64,000 nucleotides of DNA from Mesorhizobium sp. WSM2240 (GCF_040438645.1 NZ_CP159253.1:1116001-1180000); one strand, 5' to 3'. Shown: positions 9,427 to 17,683, counted from the first letter of the stretch. Notes: generated by a model not told the origin, from the letters alone. A program made the numbers and translations.

Positions 9427-9483
9427 AGTTCGGCTGACCGCCTTACAGGATGAGGTGCGCGGCATGCTGCGGTCAGCCGAACT
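9427..9483. repeat. 15-bp perfect inverted repeat
   Basis: AGTTCGGCTGACCGC at 9427-9441 is exactly reversed and complemented at 9469-9483, leaving a 27-base loop. No T-run follows. It lies at the start of the foreign segment inside the split traR, so it may be part of an insertion end or a cruciform. Confidence 0.5.
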
Positions 9484-9534
9484 GGGAGCCGCCGGCCTGT
9501 GGGCGGGACACGTGCCCCGCGGCTTCTCGGGCTC

Positions 9535-9654
9535 AACGCTGCGCTCTGCGAGAGTATATCCCACTTCATCGCGAACCGCCGCTGCGCCCAACTGGGGCTG
9601 GCTCCCGTGTTCGCGGAAGCCAAGAACCCGTTTCCTTGGATGTCGGAAGCAATG
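9535..9654 (+). pseudogene. Fragment of class I ribonucleotide reductase small subunit
   Basis: A 40-residue open stretch includes [16 protein letters not shown] and [10 protein letters not shown], a motif near the C-terminus of NrdB-type beta subunits of aerobic ribonucleotide reductase. Residues expected before and after (iron ligands, the C-terminal tail) are missing. It is a stray fragment, probably carried in by recombination. Confidence 0.6.
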
Positions 9655-9938
9655 TACGCCTCCGGCGAGGCTTCACCGGATGCATACGGCGATCCTGACC
9701 TGTGTAAACGATCATCTGTATGGGCTAGGCGCGCGCACCTGCCTGTTTCTCGGTCCAGCGGCGTTTGTGCGTATGGCGGTATGGCGGAACGGCTGGATTG
9801 GGAGTACAGGGTGCTGGAATTCCTAGTGGTAAAAGCCTGACACTTGGTACCCGTGGGGCAGCTCAGGCTGAAAGACCGCCAATCAGGCAATCACGGACAA
9901 GATGGAAGGTCAGCCCCGCAATCGCGCGCAGGGCGTCC
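9655..9938. other. No gene recognised
   Basis: Frames here are short and lack motifs. The sequence separates the nrdB fragment from the stop of the leftward SDR gene. Confidence 0.5.
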
Positions 9939-10724
9939 TCAATAAGCCCGAGTGAATCCGCCATCGTGTACAATGTTCAAGCCTGTCATGTGATCAGTGA
10001 GGGGTGACAACAAGCCCTCGACGACGACGGCAACTTCAGACGGCGTCCCATACTTTTTGAGTGGAATATTGCCGGTCTCGACCGCAATCCTTTCTTCAAA
10101 CGTCACGCCGGCGTCCTGCGCTCGCCTGCCAATTGCATCCCGATACCGGGGCGACAGCGTGCCGCCGAGTGAAAGAGTGTTCACATGAATACCTCTTTCG
10201 CCTAGCGCAAAGGCAAGCGTCTTCGCTTCTCCAAGCCACGCGGTGCGGATGACGTTGGCGGTGGCGTAGTGGCTAAGAACCTGAGCCGAAGAAATGCCGG
10301 AAATGATTACGACCTTGCAGCGACGGCCTGCTTCAGGCGCCGGTTCCATCCGAGCGATTGCCGACTTCAACAGGGACAACGGCCCAACGAAGCTTGTCTG
10401 AAACAGCGTTCGCCAGACCTCCGGCTCGGGCATAGGGTCAGCGGACGAATGCGGTTGGGGCGGCATAAGAACGACCCCATCAAGCTTGAGGCCCGACGTG
10501 GCGAGGTGTCGATCAAACTCGCCCAACGCGGCTTCCGATGCCATATCAACAGGTATAGCTTTATGCGAACCGTCGGCTGGTGCAGGCAGGGTCGAAACCA
10601 GCGACTCAAGCCGCACCTGATTGCGGGCCGCCACCATCAGCCGCGCGCCACCGGCCGCAAGCCGTTCGCAAATTGCTTTCCCGATCCCACCCGTTGCCCC
10701 AGTCACAAGTATGGTCGACATCAC
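9939..10724 (-). CDS. Short-chain dehydrogenase/reductase (SDR) family protein
   Basis: 261 residues with a Rossmann start TGATGGIG (residues 8-15) for NAD(P) binding and the usual SDR order: active-site Ser at 142 (ISGISS) and Tyr at 153 (SHYATAN). The lysine expected four residues after the Tyr is Asn157, so the classic YxxxK motif is broken and activity is uncertain or altered. The end (MTGLNIVHDGGFTRAY) is normal for the family, so the reading frame looks intact. It starts 4 bases inside the end of a truncated IS66 transposase frame (stop at 10721), so the insertion cut exactly upstream of this gene and may supply its transcription. Substrate unknown. Confidence 0.75.
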   Translation of the reverse strand: MMSTILVTGATGGIGKAICERLAAGGARLMVAARNQVRLESLVSTLPAPADGSHKAIPVDMASEAALGEFDRHLATSGLKLDGVVLMPPQPHSSADPMPEPEVWRTLFQTSFVGPLSLLKSAIARMEPAPEAGRRCKVVIISGISSAQVLSHYATANVIRTAWLGEAKTLAFALGERGIHVNTLSLGGTLSPRYRDAIGRRAQDAGVTFEERIAVETGNIPLKKYGTPSEVAVVVEGLLSPLTDHMTGLNIVHDGGFTRAY

Positions 10725-11530
10725 ACCACCCCGCCAGTTTCGAAGACCCTTTCGCCCTCCTTGATGCGCTCCAGGATGTAATCAGCAAGCATCTGCAGCT
10801 CGAAGCCCAGATGCCCCATCCAGTGCGCCATCAGCGATCGGCTGAGTTCGACGCCATCACGCAGATAGATCGCCTCCTGCCGGAAAAGCGGAAGGCCATC
10901 GGCGTATTTCGACACGGCGATATGGGCAAGCAGCCGCTCTGTCGGCAGGCCGCTTTCGATGATGCGCGCCAGCGCCAGTGCCTGAACCACGCCGTCCCGA
11001 TCCCGGAAGGCATATTTGGGACGGCGCGTCACGATGACCCGGAACTTCGGCGGCACGACGTCCAGCCGCTCGGACCGATCCTCGCCGATCAGAACCTTTT
11101 CCAGCCCTGCGCAGTCGGCTGGGATTTCCGGTTCGACAACTTCCTCGATGCGCTCGAGATGAACGGCAAAGCCCTTGCGCGGACGCGGGGCACGCTTCGG
11201 CTTGTCCCCGACCGCGTGATCGAATTCGCTCTGGATCGCGGAAAGGCCAGTCTCGACCTCTTCGAAGGCAAAGGATGCCTGCTCATCGTTGATTGACAGG
11301 TGCAGCCGTTCGGAACGCTTGCCGTATTGCGCGCGCTCCAGCACCTTCACGATCGACGTGAGGTTGGCGATCCGCTCGTTGGCGCTTCTCTCGACGGCCG
11401 TCAGCCGGGCGACCTCCGCCGTCGCTGCTGCAAGCTGAGCTTCGTTTGCAGTCCGCTCGCTGGCCATCGCGAGGATCATCGCCTTCAGCGGATCGACGTC
11501 GTCCGGCAGGTCGGGAGCAGGCAAAACCAT
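10721..11530 (-). pseudogene. tnpC: IS66-family transposase TnpC, C-terminally truncated
   Basis: Starts MVLPAPDLPDDVDPLKAMIL and follows IS66 TnpC through a coiled coil (about residues 20-75), a Lys/Arg linker and the conserved KYADGLPLFRQEAIYLRDGVE and LADYILERIKEGERVF. At that point a full transposase continues with ADETTLP and the DDE domain, but here the frame ends ETGGVV then stop, merging into the SDR start. About half of the protein, including all catalytic residues, is lost. Confidence 0.85.
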
Positions 11531-11584
11531 GGCGGAAGGAGAGCACAAAAACAGCCGCCTTCCCAACTGTTACAGCCGCATGAT

Positions 11585-11670
11585 TCATCTTGCCGCAGCC
11601 AGCGCCTCCGCAACAAGCCGCGCCTTGTCCTCGTCCGACCAATGACGCGGCTGCCGATCCGAACGGGTGA
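11585..11670 (-). pseudogene. IS66 TnpA-like remnant
   Basis: A minus-strand frame reads RQPRHWSDEDKARLVAEAL then stops. The WSDEDKARLVAE stretch is typical of the N-terminal helix-turn-helix of IS66 TnpA. It lies just upstream of the tnpC remnant, in the natural gene order; tnpB between them is gone. Confidence 0.55.
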
Positions 11671-12044
11671 ACTACTGGACGCGACGTGGGACGAGGTCGT
11701 AAAATTTGGCGCCTATGGTTCAATATCTTAGATCCAGTGCGGCAGGAGGCGATCCCGATCACTCCCACTCTGTCGCGGACTCGCCAACCCCATGAGTAAG
11801 TATCGGTTGCCCGGCCTTATCGGTAGTGGCGCACAGGATTCCTCTGCTGGAGAAGCTGCATTCACGCGCATTCACCACGTTTCGGCGGTGTCCGATATAT
11901 CCGACAAAGGTCCGAAACCCTGCACAAATGTCGGACTTACACATACCGGCATTATCGCCGCATTGTTCTGAAACGATTTCGGTCTTGGCACGGTGCATGC
12001 TCGATGATCCGCAAACCCGTCACGGAATGAGGAGACATCGTCCC
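11671..12044. other. No gene recognised
   Basis: About 370 bases between the IS66 remnant and the M16 peptidase start. It should contain the promoter for the peptidase pair. No clear box or hairpin was seen. Confidence 0.45.
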
Positions 12045-13416
12045 ATGATCACGCTCTCCGAAAATGCCGTCGGATGGCTACCGGCGACCACGTTGGCTTT
12101 TATTACGACCGCGCCGGCGCTGGCCGCCGAAACGCCGCCGGCAGGTCTCAGGTGAGGCATTTCCGGCTCGACAACGGCATGGAAGTTGTCGTCATTCCGA
12201 CCATCGCGCGCCGATCGTCACCCATATGGTCTGGACCAAGATCGGCAGCGCCGACGAGCCCCCCGGCAAATCCGGCATAGCCCATTTCTTCGAGCATCTG
12301 ATGTTCAAGGCAACGAGCAATCACGCCGCCGGCGAGTTCGAGCGCGCTGTGGCCGAGGTCGGCGGCTCAATGAACGCCTTCACTTCTTACGACTATACCG
12401 CCTACTACGAGACGGTGCCGCCCTCGGCCCTCGAGCAGATGATGGGTTTCGAGGCCGACCGTATGCGCAACCTCGTCCTCACCGACGACGTCGTCAAAAC
12501 CGAGCGCGACGTGATCCTGGAGGAGCGCCGCTGGAGTATCGACAGCAAACCCGAGGCGGTGCTCAACGAAGCAATCAAAGCCACGCTCTGGCAGAACCAA
12601 CCGTACCGCATCTCGGTGCTTGGCTGGATGCAGGAGATGGAACAGCTGAATCGCACCGACGCCGAGGCATTTTACGACAGCTACTACCGGCCGAACAACG
12701 CTCTGTTGGTGGTGGCGGGCGATGTCGATCCGGATACGGTGAAAGCGATGGCCGAAAGGACCTACGGCAAGGTGGCGCGCGGGCCGGATCTGCGACCGCG
12801 CATCCGCCCGGTCGAGCCGGAACAGAAGACGAGGCGCACGGTTACGCTCACGGACGCGCGCGTTTCGGTGCCGAGCTTTTCGACGCAATGGGTGGTGCCG
12901 TCCTATCGTACGGCGCAGCCTGGCGAGGCCGAGGCGCTCGACCTGCTGGCCCAGATCCTGGGCGTCGGCAAACGCAGCCGCCTCTACCAGCAGCTGGTGG
13001 TCAAGCAGGGCATCGCCGCCAAAGCCGTCGCCTCGTTCCAGGGCACCATGCTCGACGACACCCGCTTTACCGTTTATGGCTCTCCGCGCAGTGATGCCAA
13101 GCTTGCCGAAGTCGAAGCGGTGGTGAATGCCGAGATCGCCTGCATCGTCAAGGACGGCGTGACCGACGGCGAGCTTGAGCGGGCGAAGATTCGCTCTGTC
13201 CGCTCGATGATCTTCGCCCGCGACAGGCAGGATCTCATGGCCATGCTGTATGGCCGGATGCTCGCCACCGGCGGCAATGTGCAGGATGTGGAGGAATGGC
13301 CGGACCGCATCCGCAAGGTCACTGCTGATCAGGTGAGCGCCGTGGCCGCCCGCTACCTGGTGCTCGACCACTCGACCACCGGCTATCTCTTGCCGCAGCA
13401 ACAAGCGGGGAATTGA
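12045..13416 (+). pseudogene. M16 zinc peptidase (catalytic subunit), frameshifted near its N-terminus
   Basis: Bases 12045-12150 encode a secretion signal ([16 protein letters not shown]...APALAAE). The next bit continues in another frame ([17 protein letters not shown]) and the rest in a third ([14 protein letters not shown] to 13416). The main frame has the inverted zinc motif HFFEH, the downstream glutamate region of M16 proteases, and [17 protein letters not shown] segments typical of the bacterial processing-protease-like family. The protein would be periplasmic. Two small indels, near 12150 and 12200, break the gene; at the second, one missing G after CCG would restore the frame. With the degraded partner gene behind it, real loss of function is more likely than two errors. 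Confidence 0.75.
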
Positions 13417-13484
13417 TGATGAGCTCTGCCCTGATGCCTAGGCGCCGCACGTTCCTCCCTTCTTGCACGAAGGGGGAAGGAAAG

Positions 13485-14687
13485 ATGGCGCGTGCTTTCG
13501 ATACCCTTTGTTTCGCGCTTTTCTTGCTGCTGCTGCCGGCGCTTGCCGCGCGCGGCTGCTGCTGCCGGCGCTTGCAGGGCGCGCCGATATGAACATACTG
13601 GAGGTCAAATCGAAGAAGGGCATCACCGCCTGGCTGGTCGGAGACCATTCGATCCCGCTGATCGCCATCCGCTTCGCCTTTGATGGCGGCACGGCGCAGG
13701 ATCCCGCCGGCAAGGAAGGTCTGGTCAACCTGATGACCGGCCTGTTCGAGGAAGGCTCCGGCGACCTTGACAGCGAGGCCTTCCAGTGACCGCATTCGCG
13801 CCAAAGTGCTCTCCGGCATTTTGGCCGATGAGCGCGAACCCAATACGGTGGCGCAGAAGCGCTGGCTACGTGCGATCTATGGCGAGCATCCCTACGCGCA
13901 GCCTGACAAAGGGACCAAGCACAGCCTGACCACCATCACGTCGAAGGCTATCAAGGCCTTCCATAGGGCGAATTTCGCCCGCGGCGGCCTGCATGTGGCG
14001 GTGGTGGGCGACATCGACGCGGCAACACTAAGCGGCAAACTGGACGACGTGTTCGGCGATCTGCCGGAGAAGCAGATGCTGACTCCCGTGGCCGATGTGA
14101 CGCCGAAGCTCGGCCAGCAGCTCGAGGTAAACTACGAGCTGCCGCAGGCCTCGCTGCGGCTTGCCTGGCCTGGCGTGAAACGCAGTTCGCCCGATTTCTA
14201 CGCTGTGGAGTTGATGAATAATATCCTCGGCGGGCGGGCTTTCACCACGCGGCTGTGGAAGGAGGTACGCGAAAAGCGGGGCCTTGCCTATAGCGTTGGT
14301 TCCACACTGACCGACGACCGGCATTCCAACGCGCTTATCATCACCACCGCGACGCACTCGGATCGTGCGTCCGAGACGCTGGGCATCGTGCGCGACGTAG
14401 TGAAGAAAATGGCTGAGGAGGGCCCGACTGAGGCCGAGCTGGAAGCGGCCAAGAAATACATGATCGGCGCCTTTGCCATTAACAATCTCAACTCGTCTTG
14501 CGCCATTGCCGCGACGCTGGTCGAATTGCAGCTCGATGAATCCGGCATCGATTATATGCAGCGCCGCCCCGGCCTCATTAACGCGGTGACGCTGGACCAG
14601 GTGAGGGCGGCGGCAAAGAAGCTGCTTCCAGTTGATCCGGCAGTCATGGTCGTCGGGCCGCCGCTGGGCCCGGGTGGCAAGGGATAA
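13485..14687 (+). pseudogene. M16 peptidase-like partner subunit, broken
   Basis: This is the non-catalytic partner normally encoded behind the HxxEH subunit; no zinc motif is present. Translation from ATG 13485 gives a signal peptide, but the 21-base stretch 13526-13546 is repeated exactly at 13555-13575 (29-base offset) and shifts the frame. The protein continues in another frame ([17 protein letters not shown]...LDSEAFQ) and stops at 13788. It resumes in a third frame at [16 protein letters not shown] and reads to 14687. About 55-60 residues expected between AFQ and DRIRA are missing. So two independent lesions, a tandem duplication and a deletion, inactivate it. Confidence 0.75.
13526..13575. 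repeat. 21-bp tandem-type direct repeat inside the M16 partner gene
   Basis: GCTGCTGCTGCCGGCGCTTGC occurs at 13526-13546 and again at 13555-13575 with an 8-base spacer. The 29-base duplication is not a multiple of three, so it breaks the signal-peptide frame. It looks like a replication-slippage product. Confidence 0.85.
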
Positions 14688-14966
14688 GCCGGAGCCCCAT
14701 TTCCCAGCACAGGCCCGCGCCGGTTCAGCAAGCGGGCAGGGCCGGGCAATCGCTTCACGTTATTTGCCCCGTTTTTCCTGGTTGGCGCCGCCCCTCATTC
14801 ACCTACCGCCCATTCTCCCGGTACAGGGACGGGCAGGAAGGGATCTGCGGCTGCGGCGCCCTTCTTTGTGACGCCGGCGGTTGGCGAACTCGCGGGCAAC
14901 ATCAGACGCTATATCCTCACGGGCGGGCATCGGCTCCTTGTTGCACTGTGTCTATCGTCCTCGGCC
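14688..14966. other. Spacer between the M16 remnant and the traR remnant
   Basis: No gene is recognised. The right edge of the DNA inserted into the second traR copy should lie near 14940-14970, where similarity to the intact traR resumes. Confidence 0.5.
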
Positions 14967-15181
14967 AGGCGATCGGTGGTAAGCGGCGTTCCGCGACGCC
15001 CCGCGAATATTGTGCCTGCAAATGGCCAGCGGACAAATCGGCCTGGGAGATCGGCTGCATTCTGAGGATCAAGCGCCGCACAGCAGCGTTTCGTCTGGAC
15101 GATGCCAGGAAGAAGCTCGGCGTGCGCACTCTCACGCAAGCCGTCGCGCAATTTTCCACCTCGAAAGACGTTCTTAGCTGA
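14967..15181 (+). pseudogene. Second traR copy, C-terminal remnant
   Basis: Bases matching traR 7056-7277 encode TPREYCACKW then EIGCILRIKRRTAAFRLDDARKKLGVRTL, the LuxR helix-turn-helix, down to a TGA at 15181. Its N-terminal part is at 9293-9343. The fragment has the DNA-recognition helix, but no ligand domain, and several changes in the first helix. It sits 13 bases before the traI tra-box, in the same place that intact traR holds relative to the box at 7290. Confidence 0.75.
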
Positions 15182-15194
15182 CGAAGCGGCTTTC

Positions 15195-15214
15195 ACCTGT
15201 ATAGGTGCACAGGC
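15195..15214. promoter_or_regulatory. lux/tra-box upstream of traI
   Basis: ACCTGTATAGGTGCACAGGC has the ACCTG...CAGG dyad of LuxR-type boxes and matches the site at 7290-7309 at both arms. It lies 57 bases before the traI start, suitable for activation by TraR-AHL. Confidence 0.75.
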
Positions 15215-15271
15215 TGTTTCGAGATGACGGTTCACCTCCAATGGCAGGGTCATTCCTGCAAGGAGGCCCGC

Positions 15272-15910
15272 ATGATCCAGCTAATTGCACCCGAATGGTA
15301 CGGCGACTTCGCTGACCATCTTCACGCGATGCACCGTCTGCGACACCGCGTCTTCAAGGAGCGGCTCGACTGGGACGTGGGAACCAGTGGCGGCTACGAG
15401 ATCGATTCCTTTGATGCGCTCAGACCGCATTATCTCTTGCTGGGCGGTACCGGCGCTGACGTCGACGGTTGCGTCCGTCTTCTTCCCACGATCGGACCGA
15501 TCATGCTTCGCGACACTTTTCCGGTCCTGTTGGAAGAACAGACGGCGCCGCAAGATCATCTCATCTGGGAAAGCAGCCGTTTCGCGCTCGACCTTCCAGC
15601 GTCCGCCCCGAAGGGGGCGGGTGGCATTGCCATCGGCACTTACGAACTCTTCGCCGGCATGATCGAGTTCGGGCTGTGGCAAAGTCTCAGCCGAATTGTC
15701 ACGGTCACCGATTTGCGCATGGAGCGCATCCTTCGTCGAGCACAGTGGCCACTGGAGCGGATCAGCGAACCGCGCACGATCGGCAATACCCGGGCCGTAG
15801 CAGGATATCTAGACGTTTCCACCGAGAGCCTTGATGCGGTTCGACACAACGGCGGTCTCAGCAGCCCGGTGCTGTGGGCGCCGGTAGTCCACAGGCCGCG
15901 TGATGCTTGA
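15272..15910 (+). CDS. traI: Acyl-homoserine-lactone synthase (LuxI family)
   Basis: A 212-residue AHL synthase, which makes the signal from S-adenosylmethionine and an acyl carrier protein thioester. Invariant LuxI residues fall at their usual places: R24, F28, W34, D45 and D48 near the N-terminus (LRHRVFKERLDWDV, EIDSFD), and the E/R pair of ESSRFA near residue 100. The ATG at 15272 has a perfect AGGAGG site. Earlier in-frame starts are unlikely. It leads an operon with the two fseA frames, as traI1-msi172-msi171 does in ICEMlSymR7A, and a tra-box upstream gives a positive feedback loop. Acyl chain length cannot be read from sequence. Confidence 0.92.
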   Translation: MIQLIAPEWYGDFADHLHAMHRLRHRVFKERLDWDVGTSGGYEIDSFDALRPHYLLLGGTGADVDGCVRLLPTIGPIMLRDTFPVLLEEQTAPQDHLIWESSRFALDLPASAPKGAGGIAIGTYELFAGMIEFGLWQSLSRIVTVTDLRMERILRRAQWPLERISEPRTIGNTRAVAGYLDVSTESLDAVRHNGGLSSPVLWAPVVHRPRDA

Positions 15911-15943
15911 CGGTTGCCTCCATGCTTCAGGCGGGGACGCATC

Positions 15944-16198
15944 ATGAGCCTGGCAGATGGCACCGCCGCCCACCAGCCGGATTGGTGGGATGAACGGTCG
16001 TACGACTACGCCACTCAGCTGACGCGACGCGGCTGGGCATGGGAGTTCTTGCGGCGCAATCCGGCCTTTCAGCGTGACCTGATCGCTGCGCAGGAACAGG
16101 TCAGATATCAGGCAAGCCGGCCACCCCTGGACGTGATCGAGTCGGCCGCCGATCTGTCGCGCTGGGGCGTTTCGTTTCGCGGGCTCGCTAGGGTTTGA
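15944..16198 (+). CDS. fseA: FseA N-terminal frame (msi172-like)
   Basis: An 84-residue frame, MSLADGTAAHQPDWWDERSY and onward, with the WDERSYDYATQLTRRGWAWEFLRRNPAF motif of the small DUF6499 helical proteins. In ICEMlSymR7A this frame (msi172) is translated together with the next one (msi171) by a programmed +1 frameshift to make FseA, the activator of the excisionase gene rdfS. The zero-frame product ends at the TGA 16196-16198. It has a GGCGGGGA ribosome site and follows traI by 33 bases, so it is expressed with it. Confidence 0.85.
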   Translation: MSLADGTAAHQPDWWDERSYDYATQLTRRGWAWEFLRRNPAFQRDLIAAQEQVRYQASRPPLDVIESAADLSRWGVSFRGLARV

Positions 16199-16202
16199 TG
16201 CG
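16187..16202 (+). promoter_or_regulatory. Putative +1 programmed frameshift site of fseA
   Basis: The first frame ends GCT AGG GTT TGA. The second frame is open through this point and continues GAT GCG GCC GTG. Skipping one base within AGG-GTT-TGA joins LAR or LARV to DAAVLWCPRQC. The slow stop codon directly after the joint fits +1 slippage as described for msi172/msi171. Which codon slips cannot be decided from sequence alone. Confidence 0.65.
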
Positions 16203-16751
16203 GCCGTGCTTTGGTGTCCGCGCCAGTGCAAGCACGTGCTGCCTCTCATCGCCGAACCGGTATCCTCGTCATCCACAAGATCGCCGTTTGATTTGGTGGC
16301 GCTCCCATGCCAGGCAACAGTCCAGCTCACCTCCGACGACAAGCAACATGTCCTGCTGCGGACCGCCGATCGTCACCTTCAGCTCATCGTGACGGGCGCC
16401 AGCGTTTTGCAGCCGGTTGGACTCCGCGCCGACGCGGTGTGGCCCGCGGATCTGCCGAAGCACCGCCTATGGGCGCTCGAATGTCTCAATGCTCTTTGCG
16501 CGCACGGACAGCTCCCTGCGAGATTGTTTCCGCACGAAAAGCGCAGCCGCCGTCTGCATTTTGTCATTCGGGCGCTCGACGGCTCGCTTGCCGGAGCCTC
16601 GCACCGTGACATTGCCCAGGCCGTGTTCGGCAAAGGGCGCGTCCGGGCCGACTGGATGCATCCCGGCGATCACCTGCGCGACCACATCCGCCGCGCCGTG
16701 AGGCGTGGCCGCGCCCTCATGAATGGCGGTTACAGAGATTTCCTTGACTGA
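16203..16751 (+). CDS. fseA: FseA C-terminal frame (msi171-like, DUF2285)
   Basis: About 182 residues in the +1 frame relative to 15944-16198, open from well before 16197. It has a small beta-rich part (VLWCPRQCKHVLPLIAEP, DDKQHVLLRTADRHLQLIVTGASVL) and a C-terminal DUF2285 helix-turn-helix (ASHRDIAQAVFGKGRVRADW, LRDHIRRAVRRGRALMNGGYRDFL). A GTG at 16206 lacks a good ribosome site, so it is likely expressed only as the second half of the frameshifted FseA. FseA activates rdfS and is neutralised by QseM, which shares the DUF2285 fold, in the R7A system. Confidence 0.85.
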   Translation, partial: AVLWCPRQCKHVLPLIAEPVSSSSTRSPFDLVALPCQATVQLTSDDKQHVLLRTADRHLQLIVTGASVLQPVGLRADAVWPADLPKHRLWALECLNALCAHGQLPARLFPHEKRSRRLHFVIRALDGSLAGASHRDIAQAVFGKGRVRADWMHPGDHLRDHIRRAVRRGRALMNGGYRDFLD

Positions 16752-16781
16752 CAGCATCGAGGAAATGCGTTGCCCGCTTTT

Positions 16782-17063
16782 TCAGCTGGCGAATAATTCC
16801 TTGTAGCCACTCGTGACCATCCAGTTCGCACGGTCCAAATGGCTTCGCAGTGCCTTTTGGGCCCGTTCCGGTTCGCGTGCCGGATCGATACCGAGGATCA
16901 GCTGTGCCATTTCCTCTTCGCTGGCATCGTCAGCAGCCGCGTCCAGGAGCCGAAGATAGATGGTGAAGTGCTCGTTGTCGTAAGCCGTGAGGCTGTCCGA
17001 CCAAGGCACTTCGTCAGACAGTTGCGATTTTTGAGCCTCATCAGTTTGGGTTGGTCGATTCAT
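16782..17063 (-). CDS. qseM: QseM antiactivator (DUF2285)
   Basis: A 93-residue protein facing traI-fseA, ending in the DUF2285 pattern (EEEMAQLILGIDPAREPERAQKALRSHLDRANWMVTSGYKELF). In ICEMlSymR7A the corresponding protein binds both TraR and FseA and keeps transfer off in most cells. The ATG at 17063 (MNRPTQTDEAQ) is chosen because the longer frame to 17117 would run into the operator palindromes shared with qseC. It is transcribed away from qseC, from the same 120-base control region. Confidence 0.85.
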   Translation of the reverse strand: MNRPTQTDEAQKSQLSDEVPWSDSLTAYDNEHFTIYLRLLDAAADDASEEEMAQLILGIDPAREPERAQKALRSHLDRANWMVTSGYKELFAS

Positions 17064-17109
17064 TCTCTGCTGCGATCCTCGTGTCTTCGCGTGCTGGAGC
17101 GAAGCAGAA

Positions 17110-17143
17110 TATCCCAAAATGGGATAATCCGAAACCGGGATTA
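17110..17143. promoter_or_regulatory. Tandem palindromic operators between qseM and qseC
   Basis: TATCCCAAAATGGGATA at 17110-17126 is a perfect 17-base palindrome. It overlaps TAATCC-n7-GGATTA at 17125-17143. Both share the ATCC/GGAT half-site and lie between divergent qseM and qseC, exactly where QseC operators are expected. Their placement suits control of qseM and autoregulation of qseC. Confidence 0.7.
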
Positions 17144-17180
17144 GTCGCTGAGCCGGTCATTTCCCGACCGGTTCGCCCAC

Positions 17181-17414
17181 ATGCCCAAATCTCTCCGATC
17201 GCCCCGGCACCTGCGATTGCTGGATCAACTGATTTCGCTACGCAAGGCCAACAACCTGACCCAGACGCAGGTTGCCGAGAAGCTTGGTCGCCCGCAATCC
17301 TTCGTCGCCAAATACGAAGGTGGAGAGCGGCGCCTCGATGTTGTTGAGTTTCTCGAGGTGACGGCTGCGCTTGACGCGGATCCATGCGAGATTCTGTCCA
17401 AGCTTCGGTCATAG
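17181..17414 (+). CDS. qseC: QseC, XRE-family switch regulator
   Basis: A 77-residue protein consisting of one helix-turn-helix: LISLRKANNLTQTQVAEKLGRPQSFVAKYEGGERRLDVVEFLEVTAAL. Small Cro/CI-like regulators of this type control qseM in ICEMlSymR7A and help to produce two cell states. There is no Shine-Dalgarno sequence before the ATG, so translation may be weak or from a nearly leaderless mRNA. Its C-terminal codons and roughly 100 bases after it recur as a decayed copy at 29545-29770. Confidence 0.85.
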   Translation: MPKSLRSPRHLRLLDQLISLRKANNLTQTQVAEKLGRPQSFVAKYEGGERRLDVVEFLEVTAALDADPCEILSKLRS

Positions 17415-17640
17415 TTGGGCGCCCGGCCGCCTGACGGCGCTCGCCGGCTCCTCGTAAACCGAGCCCGCTTTCCTTCGGCAGGCTCAGGCGGTTTTGGCCA
17501 TTCGGCTTAGCCGCCCGGCGTGGAGCGCTGGCCGATCAGCCGCCCCTGGGGTGAGGGGAAGCACAATTCACCTGCGCTACCACGGTTTCCTGTGATTCGG
17601 CAGGCGGGAAACATCCTCGTGCAATGCCTGTCGCTGCCTT
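17415..17640. other. Non-coding sequence after qseC, partly duplicated
   Basis: The GC-rich stretch 17415-17515 (including CCGAGCCCGCTTTCCTTCGG) has a close copy at 29690-29770. No gene is seen in it. Confidence 0.6.
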
Positions 17641-17683
17641 GACACTACAGGGGTCGCAGGTTCAATCTCTGTCACGCCCACCA
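17641..17683 (+). repeat. tRNA 3'-end-like sequence, possible attachment site
   Basis: GTCGCAGGTTCAATCTCTGT folds as a tRNA T-arm (stem GCAGG/TCTGT, loop TTCAATC) and is followed by a seven-base acceptor strand CACGCCC, a discriminator A and CCA. The rest of a tRNA is absent upstream. ICEs and phages often keep only the 3' end of their target tRNA in their attachment site, and an integrase remnant follows within 300 bases. The G53:U61 pair in the stem is unusual, which suggests a decayed copy. Confidence 0.5.

Noticed and set aside
12367..13404. Minus-strand frame of 345 codons
   Set aside because: Antisense to the well-supported M16 peptidase frame, His/Arg-rich, with no motif.
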